Shown piece after piece: positions 30,078 through 42,321 of a DNA stretch of 64,000 nt. Each line of letters starts with the position of its first letter. Position 1 is the stretch's first letter. Both the position numbers and the translations under genes were made by a program. The notes under the pieces were generated by a model, which worked only from the letters and a program-made list of their open reading frames with translations, was not told the origin of the DNA and did no database searches. The DNA comes from Dipteris shenzhenensis (Eukaryota > Polypodiophyta > Polypodiopsida > Gleicheniales): the NCBI GenBank assembly GCA_047967505.1, contig CM106538.1; one strand, given 5' to 3'.

Positions 30078-32318
30078 TACCTGTGTTGTTAAGTGTGTCT
30101 GTTACTAAGTTAGTAAGCGGTGCACCTGATAACATCCTTTCAAAGCCCGCAGCAACGGGGTATACAGTTTTCGATGAGCCCAAGTTGACTAAATGAAAGG
30201 GCAAGTAGCCAGTCATGATGTGATTGTGTTGTTTGACTCATCGTCAACACACAATGTAATCAACTCGAAGCTTATTAAGAGGCTCAAGTTGAAACCGTCT
30301 GACTATGCTTATATGGTCAGGATGGCGGATGGAAGTTCAACTGAAGTATGGGACCAAAGGGTTACCCAGTTGGAACTTCGAATTCAGGACTATGTTGAGA
30401 AGTTGGACTTTGAACTGACCAGACTTGCTCACGCAGATATAGCCCTAGGCATGGCTTGGCATTTTTGGAAAAATCCAGCCATTGATTGGAAAAAGCATAT
30501 TTACCAGTTCAAGATGAACGGGGTAGAATATGTTTTGCGAGGTGAAAAGGATTTACCTCGAGGACCATTGATTTCAGCCATGGAAATTCGGAAGAGTCCG
30601 AAAGAGTTTCTGTGTCTGTGTATAGCATCGGTAGAGTCGATTGATGATGCATCGACTAGCACTGAGGCTACCCAAGATGAGAAAATGACCGAGTTGGCTA
30701 AAGAAATATCAGAGAAGTTCTCTGAATGTTTTAGGGATGAACTACCTTATGGGTTACCTCCAGAGCGGAAAGTTCAGCATAAGATTGAACTGATCCCGGG
30801 GGCATAACCTGTAAATAGACCTCCCTATAGAATGAGTTTTACTGAAGAGGCCGAGATGCGTAGATAACTGGAAGAATACCTCAAGTTGGGGCAGATTCAA
30901 CCAAGTTTCTCACCTTTTGCTTCGCCAGTGATATTAAAGAAGAAAAAGGATGATACGTTTCGCCTCTGTATAGATTACAGAGCATTGAATAATATCACTG
31001 TTAAGCACAGGTATCCGATGGCTCGGATTGATGATTTGCTAGATGCATTACATGGAGCCGTGATTTTCAGCAAGATAGATCTTAAGTGTGGCTACCATCA
31101 GATCCGGATTAGAGCCGAGGATGTGCATAAAACCGCTTTCAGAAGCAGGTTTGGTCATTATGAGTTTTTGGTAATGTCTTTTGGACTTACCAATGCTCCA
31201 GCGACCTTCGTCATGCTTATGAATGATTTACTACGTCCGTATATCGGAAAGTTTGTAGTACATTTTATTGACGATATTCTAGTGTTCAGTAAAAGTATTA
31301 TTGAGCATCGTGAACACTTGAAAATAGTGTTCAATACTTTGAGGAAAGCTAGTCTTTATGTAAATAAAAAGAAAACTATACTGTGTATGGTTAACACTTT
31401 GAGGAAAGCCAGTCTTTATGTAAATAAAAAGAAAACTATACTGTGTATGGTTAGGCTTGAATATTTAGGGTTCATAATTACTCCACAGGGGGTAGAAATG
31501 GATCCGAAGAAAGTGGCTGCGATACTAACTTGGCCAATCCCTCAGAGTCTGACCGCGTTGCGATCATTCTTGGGATTTGTCCAGTTTTATAGAAGGCATA
31601 TCAAAGGATATTCCGAAATAGTATCGCCATTGACTGATCTGACCTCAGATAAAGTACCTTTTATTTGAGGACAGAATCAACAAGAAAGTTTTAACACCAT
31701 AAAACAAGCTGTGGTCTCAGGACCGGTGTTAAAAATAGTTGATCCCCAGAAACCGTTGTTCCTGGAAACCGATGCAAGTGGCATTGCGGTAGGAGCAGTT
31801 CTCCTTCAAGAGGGAAGGCCAGTAGCCTTTGAAAGCAAGAAGCTTTCTCTCTCTCAAAGGAATTGACCAACTCATGAATTAGAGTTGTATGCTGTTATCC
31901 ATGCTTTGAAAACATGGAGGTATTATTTCTATAGTTCAGAGTTTTATGTGGATGTGGATCATGATACTCTGAAACATTTTTGTAAATAGCCTGACTTGAG
32001 GGGCCGCCAAGCTAGGTGGGCAGAGCTCATGCAGGAGTTTAATTTAATGATTCGGTACCGAAGAGGAAAAGATAATAAGGTTGCTGATGCGTTGTCTCGC
32101 ATTATGCACAACCTGAGTTTCACGGTATTAGAGAGTGCTCTAATGACCGAGATCAGAGAAACTCAAAAGATGGACGAGTTTGTCCAGAGCTTATGGCCTA
32201 AGGCTCATGTGTTTAAACCCGGAGAAAACGAAAAGGATGACCTGGCATCCAGAAAAGGCGAAACTTATGCAAGATGTACCATAAGGGATGGTATGCTGAA
32301 AAGAAATGGCAGGTTGTA
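30078..32318 (+). pseudogene. Element A protease, RT and RNase H
   Basis: After two frame changes the pol frame opens at 30193. The protease has VLFDSSSTHNVI, with the catalytic Asp but Ser in place of the usual Gly in D-S/T-G. The RT shows [45 protein letters not shown] and the catalytic FIDD in VHFIDDILVFSK. A 60 bp in-frame duplication follows (31333-31452). RNase H motifs are LFLETDASGIAVGAVL, HELELYAVIHAL and KVADALSRI. In-frame stops occur at about 30805, 30865, 31666, 31864 and 31987. Confidence 0.85.
31333..31452 (+). repeat. In-frame 2 x 60 bp duplication inside RT
   Basis: The 20-codon unit ending KKKTILCMV occurs twice, 60 bp apart (31333-31392 and 31393-31452), differing at a few bases. 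It lies after the FIDD motif and before EYLGFIITP. Related RTs in this window (B, C, D) have one copy. Confidence 0.92.
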
Positions 32319-33618
32319 GTACCTAGTCAGAATGATCTCAGGCAGAGAGTCATTCGACAGTGCCATGATAGCCCATGTGCGGGACACCTAGGGGTCTAGA
32401 AGACATGATCTCGTGAAGCGAGATTTCTTTTGGCCAAAGATGAAAAAGCATATTCATGAATATGTGACACGGTGTTTTTCCTGTCAGGTAAGCAAGGCCG
32501 AGCGGGTGAAGCCACCCGGACTTTTACAGCCCTTGGAAGTACCACTAAGTAAGTGGGAGAGTATTTCCATGGACTTTATTGTAGGGCTGTCTACGATACA
32601 AGGAGAGTATGATTCTATCCTTGTGGTGGTTGATCGTCTAACCAAGATGGCTCACTTCATTCCGACTAGGGAGTCTGTTAGTGCCCCGCAAGTGGCGGAT
32701 TTGTTTATTAGACATATATTTCGTCTGCATGGATTGCTGAGATCCATAGTGTTAGACAGAGATATCAGATTTACCAGTCATTTTTGGACAGCGGTATTTG
32801 AGACACTAAGGGCTGAGTTGGGAATGAGTAGTGGGGATCATCCTGAGACGGATGGTCAGACGGAGAGAGTCAACCAGACTTTAGAGGATATGCTGAGGGC
32901 ATATGTGTCATTGAGGCAACATACGTGGGACAAGTGGTTGCCATTGTTAGAGTTTGCCTACAATGATAGAAAACATTCCTCTACTGGGTTCAGTCCGTTT
33001 GAGCTGAACTATGGTTATAGACCAGCAAATCCAACTATAGTTGGAGTACCTCAGAAAGTGCCTAGTGCCGCGAACTTTGTGGTTCAGATGCGGGAGATGC
33101 TAGCACTTGCGAGAGCTAATATCCGCCAGGCTATGGATAGAGCCAAGGTGTATGCGGATGAAAACCGGTCTATAAGAGTATTTAAGGAAGGAGGAAAAGT
33201 CTTTCTCAGAGTTCCTTCGCACTCGAAGTCGTTGACGTCAGGAGAGTGTGCTAAGTTATCACCTCGATACTGTAGGCCGTGGTTAATTGTAAAAAGAATA
33301 GGCAAGGTAGCCTATAAATTAGAATTACTACCGGGGTGTAAGGTGCACCCAGTGTTTCATGTTTCTTGTTTAAAGAAATTTTTGCATACTGGTGACTCAC
33401 TAATCGAAGGTGTGGTTTTGTTTCAGGGGATAGAGGATAATGCAAGATGCAAACCAACAAGAATCCTGGACCGAGGAACAATGCAAGTGCGCAATCGGAA
33501 GATCCCCACGGTGTTGGTTGCATGGCATGGTCTACCTCTATCGGAAGCTACCTGGGAATCCGTATACCAGTTGCGGAGAGTGTTCCCAGATTTCATTATC
33601 GAGGACACTGATGCTTGA
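32319..33618 (+). pseudogene. Element A integrase with C-terminal chromodomain-like end
   Basis: Inserts the DNA copy into the genome. The HHCC zinc domain begins in a shifted frame (CHDSPCAGHLGV near 32360) and ends with CFSCQ in the main frame, which is open from 32413 to 33618. The DDE core is complete: MDFIVGL (Asp), LDRDIRFTSHFW (Asp) and ETDGQTERVNQTLE (Glu). After KVHPVFHVSCLKKF comes a chromodomain-like segment RILDRGTMQVRNRK, VLVAWHGLPLSEATWE. The missing N-terminal frame and upstream stops make it a pseudogene, although 401 codons are intact. Confidence 0.86.
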
Positions 33619-33630
33619 AGAGGGAAGGAA
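33617..33630 (+). other. Polypurine tract of element A
   Basis: GAAGAGGGAAGGAA directly before the 3' LTR; the plus-strand primer site. Confidence 0.85.
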
Positions 33631-34117
33631 TGTTATGCTCTAGCCGAGATAGCATGACCTCGGAAAGATCGGTGGGCATTTTCTCTTAGGTGACCGATTT
33701 TTGTAATATTTAATGTGCGTAAATAAAATGGTCAAGAGAAGTAACTGCCAGGGTCCTAGGTGAGGGTGTAATGGCATTGACTAGGTGGTTCTGAGTGCTA
33801 AGGCCTAGGTGCACCTAAATGTGTAATAATGCCAAGGGGCAAATGGTTTAATTGTGCCCCAAGAGTGGGATAAATGGTGTACCAAGTAAAAAGGGCTAAA
33901 ATGATGACATGTGGCAGAGGGAACCATCTAGGGAGTTGTGGGTTTTGTGGATAGGCATGAGAGACAAAAAAATTACGTATTAGATGAAACATGCGATCCA
34001 CGAAGTTGGCTGGGTGGAAATACGAGATGCCATCGCCCGTGATAGACGAAATAATACGAGATGCCATCGCCCGTGATAAACGGAATCGAAGAAGAGAATT
34101 AGCTAAGGTTCGTTTCA
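33631..34117 (+). repeat. Element A 3' LTR
   Basis: TGTTATGCTC...GTTTCA, 487 bp, the partner of 27667-28136. Followed by TGGAC, the right target-site duplication. Confidence 0.92.
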
Positions 34118-35000
34118 TGGACCAACATCAGAACTTATGCGGCCAAGTTGGGCAACTTAATTTAGTGCTGGAGCAGAGGGTTACAAAACCAAGTGTGATA
34201 ATGCCTTCACTCAGGTAAGAAGAGATGTGAACTCGGTAAGGAGTAGGATTGAGCCAAAAGGGAAAGAGATTGCTAGGGAAGAACAACCCAAGAAGCCTAT
34301 GGATTTAGGTCAGAGTGGAATGTATTGAAGCAAGGGGGAGCTCATGGCTGAAACCAGAAGGGCATATCCACAACAGTCTCCCAAGCCTATACCTTCATGG
34401 AATACAACTCATTCTAGTGGTTCAGAATAGAGTCCAGCTCATGGAACAGGCCCTGATGTTGTGCCTAGCTCTTCCACAGTATATCAAGCTTCCCTCAAGA
34501 GAGGTGAGATCCTGTGTCAACGATTGTTGACCTACCACCAGTTAGAACTGGATGTGAGGGAAGCTAGACTCACACAATTTGTGACTACAATCATGTATTG
34601 CTTCATATGGGATGGCATCTAGACCTAAGTCACTGGATGAGGCTATGCAGCTAGCAGAATTTTATGAGCTCAAATACAGCTCCAAGGAGAAGTCTGTTGG
34701 AATTGGGACCTTCCAGGAGTCATCTACTGTGGATCATAATTGGAAAAGTTCATTGGTGAGTAGAAATTTCATTTGGGTTCTAAGCCTTCTCAACCAACTT
34801 ATGGGGTACTAGATAAGCAATTCCAAAGTATCCCACTGTTCTAAATCTGATGATAGACATCAAGATAATGATAAGGAAAAGAAGGAGGTACATAAACAGT
34901 TATCTCAGTCCCTAACGGATGAGAGGAGAAAGAAAGGTCTTTGCTTTAGATGTGATGAGAAACGGAGTGGGGAGCACAATTAGGCACGGAAAGCCAACCA
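34118..35000 (+). pseudogene. Gypsy B gag, 3' part
   Basis: Resumes the coiled-coil gag frame directly after element A (QHQNLCGQVGQLNLVLEQRV). Later, MASRPKSLDEAMQLAEFYEL (from 34612) is typical of the end of the Gypsy gag domain. A knuckle remnant KGLCFRCDEKRSGEHN lies at about 34935-34985, its last Cys lost to a stop. Many frame breaks. Confidence 0.7.
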
Positions 35001-35339
35001 GTCCTAGGCAAACTAAGTATGATTATAGAGGTCTCAGACACTGAGGATGAATCTAAAGATGGGTAAGAGTTTCAAGACTGTGGATAGGAGGTTCTAAGGA
35101 TGATGAGGTAGATAATGAGAACTATGTGCTCAACCTGGGAGGCCTCAAACATTGTTAGCTGAGAGCTATGCATGGCTCTAGGACCTAGAATCTTGAGAAT
35201 ACCTAGGACTGATGCAGGGAAGGTGAGGGTAATGGGGCTATGAGTGATGAAGAGATTTCATTGGATACCCCGCCAGATTTGTACACAACTTTGACCAATA
35301 CTTTAAAGGGTGTAAGCAGTTCCACCACCTTTGAATCAG

Positions 35340-35645
35340 AGGGAAGGTAATGGGCAGAGGTGCTAATATTCTGGTGGATAGTGGCAGCACCCACAACTTT
35401 ATAAATGCTAAGTCCATCCACTCATTGAAGCTTCCAATGGATGATCTTCAAAACACAGCTTGAAGGTTGATGTGGTCAATTGTACTTTCACGACCAGCCA
35501 ACGAATCTGTACTGATGCTCTATTTAGTATTTTCTCAGAGTGTTCATGTACTATTGATCTATTTGCTTTGAATCTTGGTCCTATCGATATTATACTTGGC
35601 TATGACTGGCTCAAAACACTAGGTAAGTTCACTATGGATTTATAG
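35340..35645 (+). pseudogene. Gypsy B protease
   Basis: An aspartic protease with the normal LVDSGSTHNFI active site in one frame. Further along, in another frame, NLGPIDIILGYDWLKTLG is the usual second landmark (I-L-G-x-D/W-L). A frame break near 35460 separates the two. Confidence 0.75.
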
Positions 35646-35879
35646 GACTGACAATGACTTTTCAAGACATGGGCAAGGAAGTTTGCTGATTTGGTATCTA
35701 GTCTCAGAAATTACAGATGGTGACAGCCAAACAATATAGGTTAGTCAATTTGCTTTAAAGCTTGAGGTTGGAGGCACTCAGAAATCTGTTAAGGACTTCA
35801 AAGTAGAAGATATTGACATGCTTGGACTGTTAAGCAATACATGGACATATTCAGGGAACCCCCTCCTGGTCTAGTCCCT

Positions 35880-37160
35880 AAGAGAGAAGTGGATCATGAC
35901 CCAAGAGTTGATGGACAAGGGTTTTATTACCCCTAGTCAATCCCATTTGCATCCCCCATTCTATTAGTGAAGAAGAAAGATGGTACTTTTAGATTATGTA
36001 TTGATTATAGAGAGCTCAATAAAGTGACAATCAAAAATAGGTTTCCTATCCCTAGGGTGAATGACTCGCTGAAAGGGTCTAAATACTACTCCAAGATTGA
36101 CCTTATGTCTGGGTTTCACCAGATAAGGATTAAGGAGGGTGATGAATACAAAAGTGCTTTATGACAGAGAGAGGACATTATGAGTGCAAAGTGATGCCTT
36201 TTGGGTTCACTAATGCCCCTGCTACCTTCCAATACTTGATGAACTTAATTCTAAGGCCTTACCTCTCCCAATTTTATATTGGTATTCTTTGATGACATCC
36301 TCATATACAACAAGAGTAAAGAGGAGCATCTGCAGGACGTTGTCAAAGTATTAGAGGTATTTAGAATGCACCAGCTTTATGCCAAGCCCTCCAAGTGTTC
36401 TTTTATGGTGCAAAGGGTGGAGTATCTAGGTAACATTATTACTCCCGATGGTATTTCAGTGGACCCTTCCAAGTACAAGTAATTAAATAGTGGCCAATCC
36501 CTTCTACACTCAGTTAAGAGGTTTCCTTGGCTTGACATGCTTTTACAGAAGATTCATCAAGCATTATGCCAAAAAAGCGGCTGCACTTATTGATTTGCTC
36601 AAGAAAGGAGCTTTTGTATGGGACCCTTCTGCTCAGTCAGCCTTCAATGACCTCAAGGAATCCCTCATGACAGCCCCAATCTTGACAGGTCCAAAATTTT
36701 CAAGACCATTTTTGATAGAGACAAATGCAAGTGGAAAAGGCATAGGAGCTGTCCTCAAACAAGGCCATGGAATCATTGCTTATGAGAGAAGGAAACTGAG
36801 TGATAAGGAGTGTATCTTCCATTCTATCAAGAAATGGCATCACTACTTGTATGGTAACCATTTTAAGGTAAGGACAGACCATAGGTCATTGAGGTATTTT
36901 TTATCTCAGAGCAACCTCACTCCTAGACAAAGGAGATGGTTGGAGTTTGTGCCAGGGTATGACTTTGATATTGAGTATAAAAGAGGGAAAGAGAATGTAG
37001 CTGATGCTATATCCAGACTTTGGTCATGTCAATGCCATGCAATCTCCACTATCTATAAGGATTGGATTCATGATATTCAGGAAGAGTATTTGGAGGATCC
37101 TAAATCTGCTGCTTTTTTTATGGCCCTTCAGGACCCACATTGCATGGACTATCCATAGTA
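35880..37160 (+). pseudogene. Gypsy B RT and RNase H
   Basis: RT motifs: [46 protein letters not shown]-like words broken by stops, then [15 protein letters not shown] (catalytic FFDD) and VEYLGNIITPDGIS. The thumb has LRGFLGLTCFYRRFIKHY. RNase H shows FLIETNASGKGIGAVL (the catalytic Asp of the usual ETDAS is Asn here), VRTDHRSLRYFL and ENVADAISRL. Breaks at about 36160-36280 and 36480. Confidence 0.8.
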
Positions 37161-38054
37161 TGCCCTGAAGAATGGGAACCTATGGGATAGAGTTTATTTG
37201 GTCCCACATTCCTCCTTTAAGAATCAGATTTGGCTGAGATACATAATTCTGTTATGGCAGGGCACATTAGACTGGGAAAGACTTATGAGAAGGTGAAACA
37301 AAGCTTTTATTGGAAGGAGTTTTGGAAGGATGTAATGATTTATGTCAAGAGCTGTGAGCATTGCCAGCAAAACAGAATTGAGAACACTCATCCTGCAGGT
37401 CTTTCATCCCTCACCTATTCCTGAGGGTAAGTGGACACCATCAGCATGGATTTTATTATTGATCTGCCCACTACAGCAAAGGGATGGAGCAATATTTTTG
37501 TGCATGGTGTCCCATAGGAGATTGTGAGTGACAGGGATGCAAAGTTTACAAGTGGTTTTGGAAGGAGCTTTTCTCACAAATAGGAATAAAATTGGCACCT
37601 AGCAAAACATACCATCCCCTATGAGATCATCAGAAATGGTTAATAAGTGGGTGAAACAGTACTTGAGGCACTTTTGCTTTGAGACGCAAAAGTCCTGAGA
37701 TAGATGGTTGTGCTTGGCAGAATTCCGTTATAACTCTACAAGGCGTACTTCTGTTGGTATGTTTCCATTTGAGGCTTTGTATGGACGTCAAGTTCGATTA
37801 CGTTCTACAATTAGAGATCAAATCCTTCTTAATCAGCACGCGTAGGATGAAGTGGACAGAATGCGAGCCATTCTACAGTTGGCCAAAGATAATCTTCTCA
37901 AGGCACAATCTAGAATGAAGGAATATCCTGATTTGAAAAGGAGGCATGTTGAATTTCAGCAGGGAGAGTGGGTATATCTCAAGTATCGAGACAAAATCCT
38001 TTGAAATAAGGTTTTGCTGGAGTTCCCAGATGAGGACTCCACATGGCAGCCTGA
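37161..38054 (+). pseudogene. Gypsy B integrase
   Basis: The zinc domain is clear: IHNSVMAGHIRLGKTYEKV, then CEHCQQNRI. The DDE core survives only in pieces over 37420-37780: a DFIIDLPTTAKG-like stretch split over frames, VSDRDAKFTSG near 37530, and AEFRYNSTRRTSVGMFPFEA near 37720. It ends in LEFPDEDSTWQPE, a chromodomain-type end, at 38054, where a minus-strand LINE interrupts the element. Confidence 0.72.
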
Positions 38055-40204
38055 GAAAAGAAAGAAAGAAATTTTATTAGAGTCTTCGGAAGACCGCCAA
38101 TGGGTCTATGAGACTGAAAGAAAACCTGATACAAATCATAGTAAGGGTGGAGCTACTGAAACGAGCATCATCACCCGTGCTGAATCCTAAGTCTAATCAT
38201 ACATAATCAAATACATCTGGATGTAACAATGAAAAGAAAAGGACTGGAGCGGAGCGGAGTCCTCCGTATGTCATGTCCCCTTGGCTGGTGCATAGCCGGT
38301 GATGGGACGCTAGTGCCTGTCAAGGGGTGCCGTGCGTCTCGGTCTCCTGGATGAGGCTCGACGCAAGACCAGAGCCATCGTGACTCTCGTGGGACGTATC
38401 CTGGGTCTAAACAATGACGGGAGGTCCCCCAGAGTGATCTGTGTGTCCCCTCGATGTCTCGTGTGTCGTGCTACAATCGTCGGGTCGGGGTCTTTGTCAC
38501 GTCGGCGGCTAGAGACTGGACGATCAATGTCACTCGATGGGAAGAACTCTGTGATCCTGCTCTGAGAGGTGTCTGATGATGTGGCCAAGCCCTGTTGCCT
38601 GAGTAAGTACTCTCTATGTCAGACTCCCTCGTGAATGAAGGCCGCGAGGCATCTCTGATCTGGGTAGGCGAGCCCGGGGCTGTCTCTGAAGAGGCAGTGG
38701 TAGCGACCTCGGATCTCGTAGTACACTGGGCACCTGAAAATAAAATGCTCCTCCGACTCAACCTCCTGACAGTCGCACAATATGCATACGTGATGCTCCC
38801 TAGGAATCCCCTCTGCTCTGCCGCTCTCTATGCGGAGGCGGTGTGATGATACCCGAAACTGTCTGATGGAGATCCGTAGTGAGTGAGGCATATGAAGCTC
38901 AGTGTACCCCGGTGGTGTGATGAATCCCTCCTCCGAAATGCGAAGACAATAATCTCTGTAGAAACTTAGCTTCACTGGAAGCTCCCTCGGCTCCAACCAG
39001 GTCCTAAAGGTGTGTAGCTACAGGAGATCCTCTCGAATGACCTGGTTGGTATGTGGCCCAATCGGGATGGTGGGTGGGAATACCAGAGGGGCATCTAAAC
39101 TATTCTGAAAAGGAGGTATCCTATCGATGTGGAACCCTAGTCTCACAAACCATCTGTGAGTCCGTGCATACCAGCATCGCTCGTCTCCCTCTACTGCCAA
39201 CCTCATGGAGGAATCGAGAGCTAACCATGGCAACCTCTGTCTCCCTGATGTGCAGTCCCCATATGGTCTAACCCGGTGTAGAGATATGATGGTCTGAAAG
39301 GCTGCATCTAGCCGGAGTGGAGAAGCACCAAACTCGGCCTGAATGATGTGATGTGGTACAGACGGTTTCCCCCGGATCATCCATGAGAGCATGAGGATCT
39401 GCAAGCGCTCCACCCGTATCCACTCTATCTTTGACATGTCAGGCCCCCAACAAGGGCTACTATACATACCGGCTGGTCGGACCAAGGAGTTGAAGAGAAG
39501 AGCCTTGGTCCGAGGGTCCTGGAAGTGGGAGTGAAAGCACTGTCTCTCTAGCCGAGCCAGTGAGGCGTATCCCCTGCTCAGTCTGGCCTGCATCGCATCG
39601 TGAAGATCGGGCCGGAGAAGATGACCCCCAAGTAAGTGTATGAGGATACGATCTCAACTGGTGACCCACCCAAAGTAAAAGTAAACTGCTTCCGTTGCAT
39701 GCTTGCTCGAGAGGTGTTAAAGATCATGACCTTGGTCTTGCCAAGGTTGACCTCCAAATCATGGGATAAACAAAAAGCCTGCAGTGCATCCAGGTGTCGC
39801 TGGAGCCCCTCGGGTGTGGATGACAAGAGTGCCACGTCATCTGCATAAAGAAGAATCCTAATAATGATCCCAGCAAGTGAGCAACCGGTCCCTCCGAACG
39901 TCCCCATGAAAGTCTCAAGCTCATCGATGTAGAGGCCAAACAAGGTCGGTGATAAGGGACAACCCTATTTGACCCCTATGGTACTCAGGATCTCATCTGT
40001 CCAACCTGCACCTGTACGAACTCGGCTTGAGACTCTCTCATACAGTGCCATGACTGCCCAGATGATCTCCTGATCAAATCCCAGTGGGCTTGTGATAAGA
40101 CGAGCTCGAGGTATCTGCATATCTACTGAGTTGAAGTCTGCATTTGCAGGAATCTGCATATCTACTGAGCTGAGTTGAAGTCTTTCCCGTTCATGACAGG
40201 CCAG
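38055..40204 (-). mobile_element. 5'-truncated LINE, (TTTC)n-tailed family
   Basis: On the minus strand it reads from within the RT (about 40204) to the 3' tail at 38055, which is (TTTC)n preceded by an AATAAA-type signal. RT: LITSPLGFDQEIIWAVMAL, GCPLSPTLFGLYIDELE, catalytic LLYADDVALLSS and VNLGKTKVMIFN. C-terminal region: LVRPAGMYSSPCWGPDMSK. Then a zinc motif CILCDCQEVESEEHFIFRC followed by a PVYYEIRGRYHCLFRD region. It interrupts Gypsy B after STWQPE. Frames at 39965-40213, 39578-39943, 39018-39593 and 38619-38996 carry the pieces, so several breaks exist. This LINE type differs from the L1-like element at 4560. Confidence 0.85.
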
Positions 40205-40287
40205 AATACCCATACACTCTTCCTTTCAATCTTTCGTATTATTTGTATTCACTTTGAGGACATAATTTCTGCAAGTAGGAGGGGATT
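40205..40287 (+). pseudogene. Gypsy B tail after LINE
   Basis: A short remainder of element B between the LINE and its LTR, ending in a purine-rich AGTAGGAGGGGAT (about 40275-40287) that looks like the polypurine tract. Confidence 0.5.
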
Positions 40288-40455
40288 GTTACAGTAGTGA
40301 ATTCTAGGTTAGCAGGCAGCTCTTTGTTAGCCAATAAGGAGTCCCACTAATTGTAGTCACTTTAAGTACTTTTCTTGTACATTTAGTAGTGTTTTCAGGA
40401 TTGATTGTAGGCTTGCCATGTGGCAACCCTATTGTATTATCCTATAAGCAATGGC
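40288..40455 (+). repeat. Gypsy B 3' LTR, truncated
   Basis: Begins TGTTACAGTAGTGAATTC right after the polypurine-like tract. It gives way to Gypsy C coding sequence at about 40455. No matching 5' LTR was found upstream of 27310. Confidence 0.55.
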
Positions 40456-42321
40456 GTTGTGGACTCTCCCTTGAACTTGCAACTAAGCTTGGAATTTGTG
40501 CGGAGGAGATGGGACCCTTGTGTGAAGCCGGAATGGCTAACCCCGAACTCACTACATCAGTGACTCCAATTATTGGGAAGCTATGTTTGCATATACAGAG
40601 TCTTGTGGACAGCGAAGAGTTTTACATTATGCCTCTACATGATTGTGATATTGTGCTGGGCATACCATGGATGCTGTGATAGAAGCCCGTAACAGGAAAA
40701 TTACAGCTAAACATCGAGGGAGGACTCATGTGATTGAGCCAAAATAAAGGGAGAGGTATCGGCTTCTACCATTTCTACAGTAATGAAAAATCATCTTTCT
40801 GCATACATGGGGTTTTGCTCAAGAATCTAATTCTATTGATGAAAAGTCCACCTTTTCTAAGTTGGATAAAGAGCGGGCAGGTTTCAATCAGCAGAGTGGG
40901 CAGGTTTTCTAAGTCATTTGCTGATTGCTTTTCTGATGCTTTGCCTGGTGAACTTCCATCCGAGAGGCCATAGGATCATGGTACAAATATAGTTACTAGG
41001 CACTATCCCGCCTAATAAGCCGCCATACGGGGTTAGTGTGGCGCAGCAGGAAGAAATCATGAGTGAGGTCAATGATCTTTTAGAGAAAGGGTTGATTGGT
41101 CCCTGTACATCTCCATACTACTCACCGGTACTACTTGTTCAGAAGAAAGATGGTTCTTGGCATATGTGTATTGATTACCACGTCTTGAACAAGATCACCA
41201 TTAAGAATCGATTACCGATTCTCAGGAGTGACGATATTTTGGATAGGCTTGAGGGCTTGGCGGTATTCAGCCCCATAGATTTGAAAAGTGGTCATCATTA
41301 GAATTAGATACGCCTTGAGGATGTCTATAAGAGAGCATTTATAACTACTTTTGGCTTATATGAGTTTCTACTAATGCTCCGGCCACATTCAATTGTGTGA
41401 TGGACAGGATTTTTCGGGAGCACAAGTCTTTTGTTGGTACGTTTTTTGATGATATGATTGTGTTCTCGAAGAATGAGGATGAGCATAGGAAGCATTTGGC
41501 AATTGTATTTGCCAAGCTCAAGAAATAGAAGTTGATTGTCAATCCGAAGAAAAGTGAATTCTTCATGCAGGAGATACACTTTTTGGGACATGTTGTTTCC
41601 GTACGGATGGACCTAGCTAAGGTCGAGCAATTAGGAGTTGGCCCCAACCTAGGAATTTGCATGAGTTATGGAGCTTTCTCGGGCTATGTTCATATTATTG
41701 TTGTTTTATTCGTCACTTTGTCGAGATTGCCGGTCCACTACATGCTTTGCAAAAGAAGGAAACACCGTTTATCTGGACTGAGAAGAAGAATGCCTCTTTT
41801 GAGACACTGAAGGAAAAGATCACTCCAGATCCGGTGCTGATTTTACCTGATTTACGGAAGGCTTTTCATGTTCAGGCAGATGCATGTGGCAAAAATGGTA
41901 TCGTGGCTTTCCTGATGCAGGAAGGACGGGTTGTGGCTTATGAAAGTCACATTTTACAGCCTCTTGAAAAACATTTGCAGATTTATGAGAAAGAAATGTT
42001 GGCTGTAATTCATGCCCTTTCTACTTGGAAGCATTATTTATTGGGAGCTGATTTTACAGTACATATTGGTCATTAATCTTTGCGGTATTTTCTCATGCAG
42101 TCCAAGCTATTGGAAAAGCATATGCGATGGGCAAATTTATTGTCCATGTTCCATTTTTCAGATTATTCATGTGGAGGGCAAGAAGAATGTGGTTGCAGAT
42201 GCTTTGTCCAGGAAGCCACAGGTATCTGCAATCTCTATTGCTTATCATGATGCATTGGAGCCGTGAAGGGCCAGCATGCTGAGGATGAGGATTTTGCTTC
42301 TATTTTTTATCAGTTATCGGA
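40456..42321 (+). pseudogene. Gypsy C pol, 5' part (protease to RNase H)
   Basis: Same family as element D but more decayed. The second half of the protease is present (MANPELTTSVTPIIGKL, YIMPLHDCDIVLGIPWM), while the DSG part is missing. RT: VLLVQKKDGSWHMCIDYH, SPIDLKSGHH with a stop, a broken centre, and the catalytic FFDD in ...VGTFFDDMIVFSKN in a shifted frame near 41440. Then FLGHVVSV. RNase H: FHVQADACGKNGIVAFLMQ, YEKEMLAVIHAL and KKNVVADALSRKP. Coding stops at about 42321 in ...SIFYQLSD, where the LTR of element D starts; it continues at 50073. Confidence 0.8.

Larger units (their letters stand above)
27667..34117 (+). mobile_element. Complete but decayed Ty3/Gypsy element A
   Basis: A 6.45 kb element with both LTRs, a 5 bp target-site duplication (TGGAC), an initiator-Met primer site, a gag, a pol in the order protease-RT-RNase H-integrase, and a polypurine tract. 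Domain order is that of Ty3/Gypsy. The integrase ends with a chromodomain-like RNRKIPTVLVAWHGLPLSEATWE region. Coding frames carry stops and shifts, so it is not autonomous. It sits inside the gag of element B. Confidence 0.93.
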
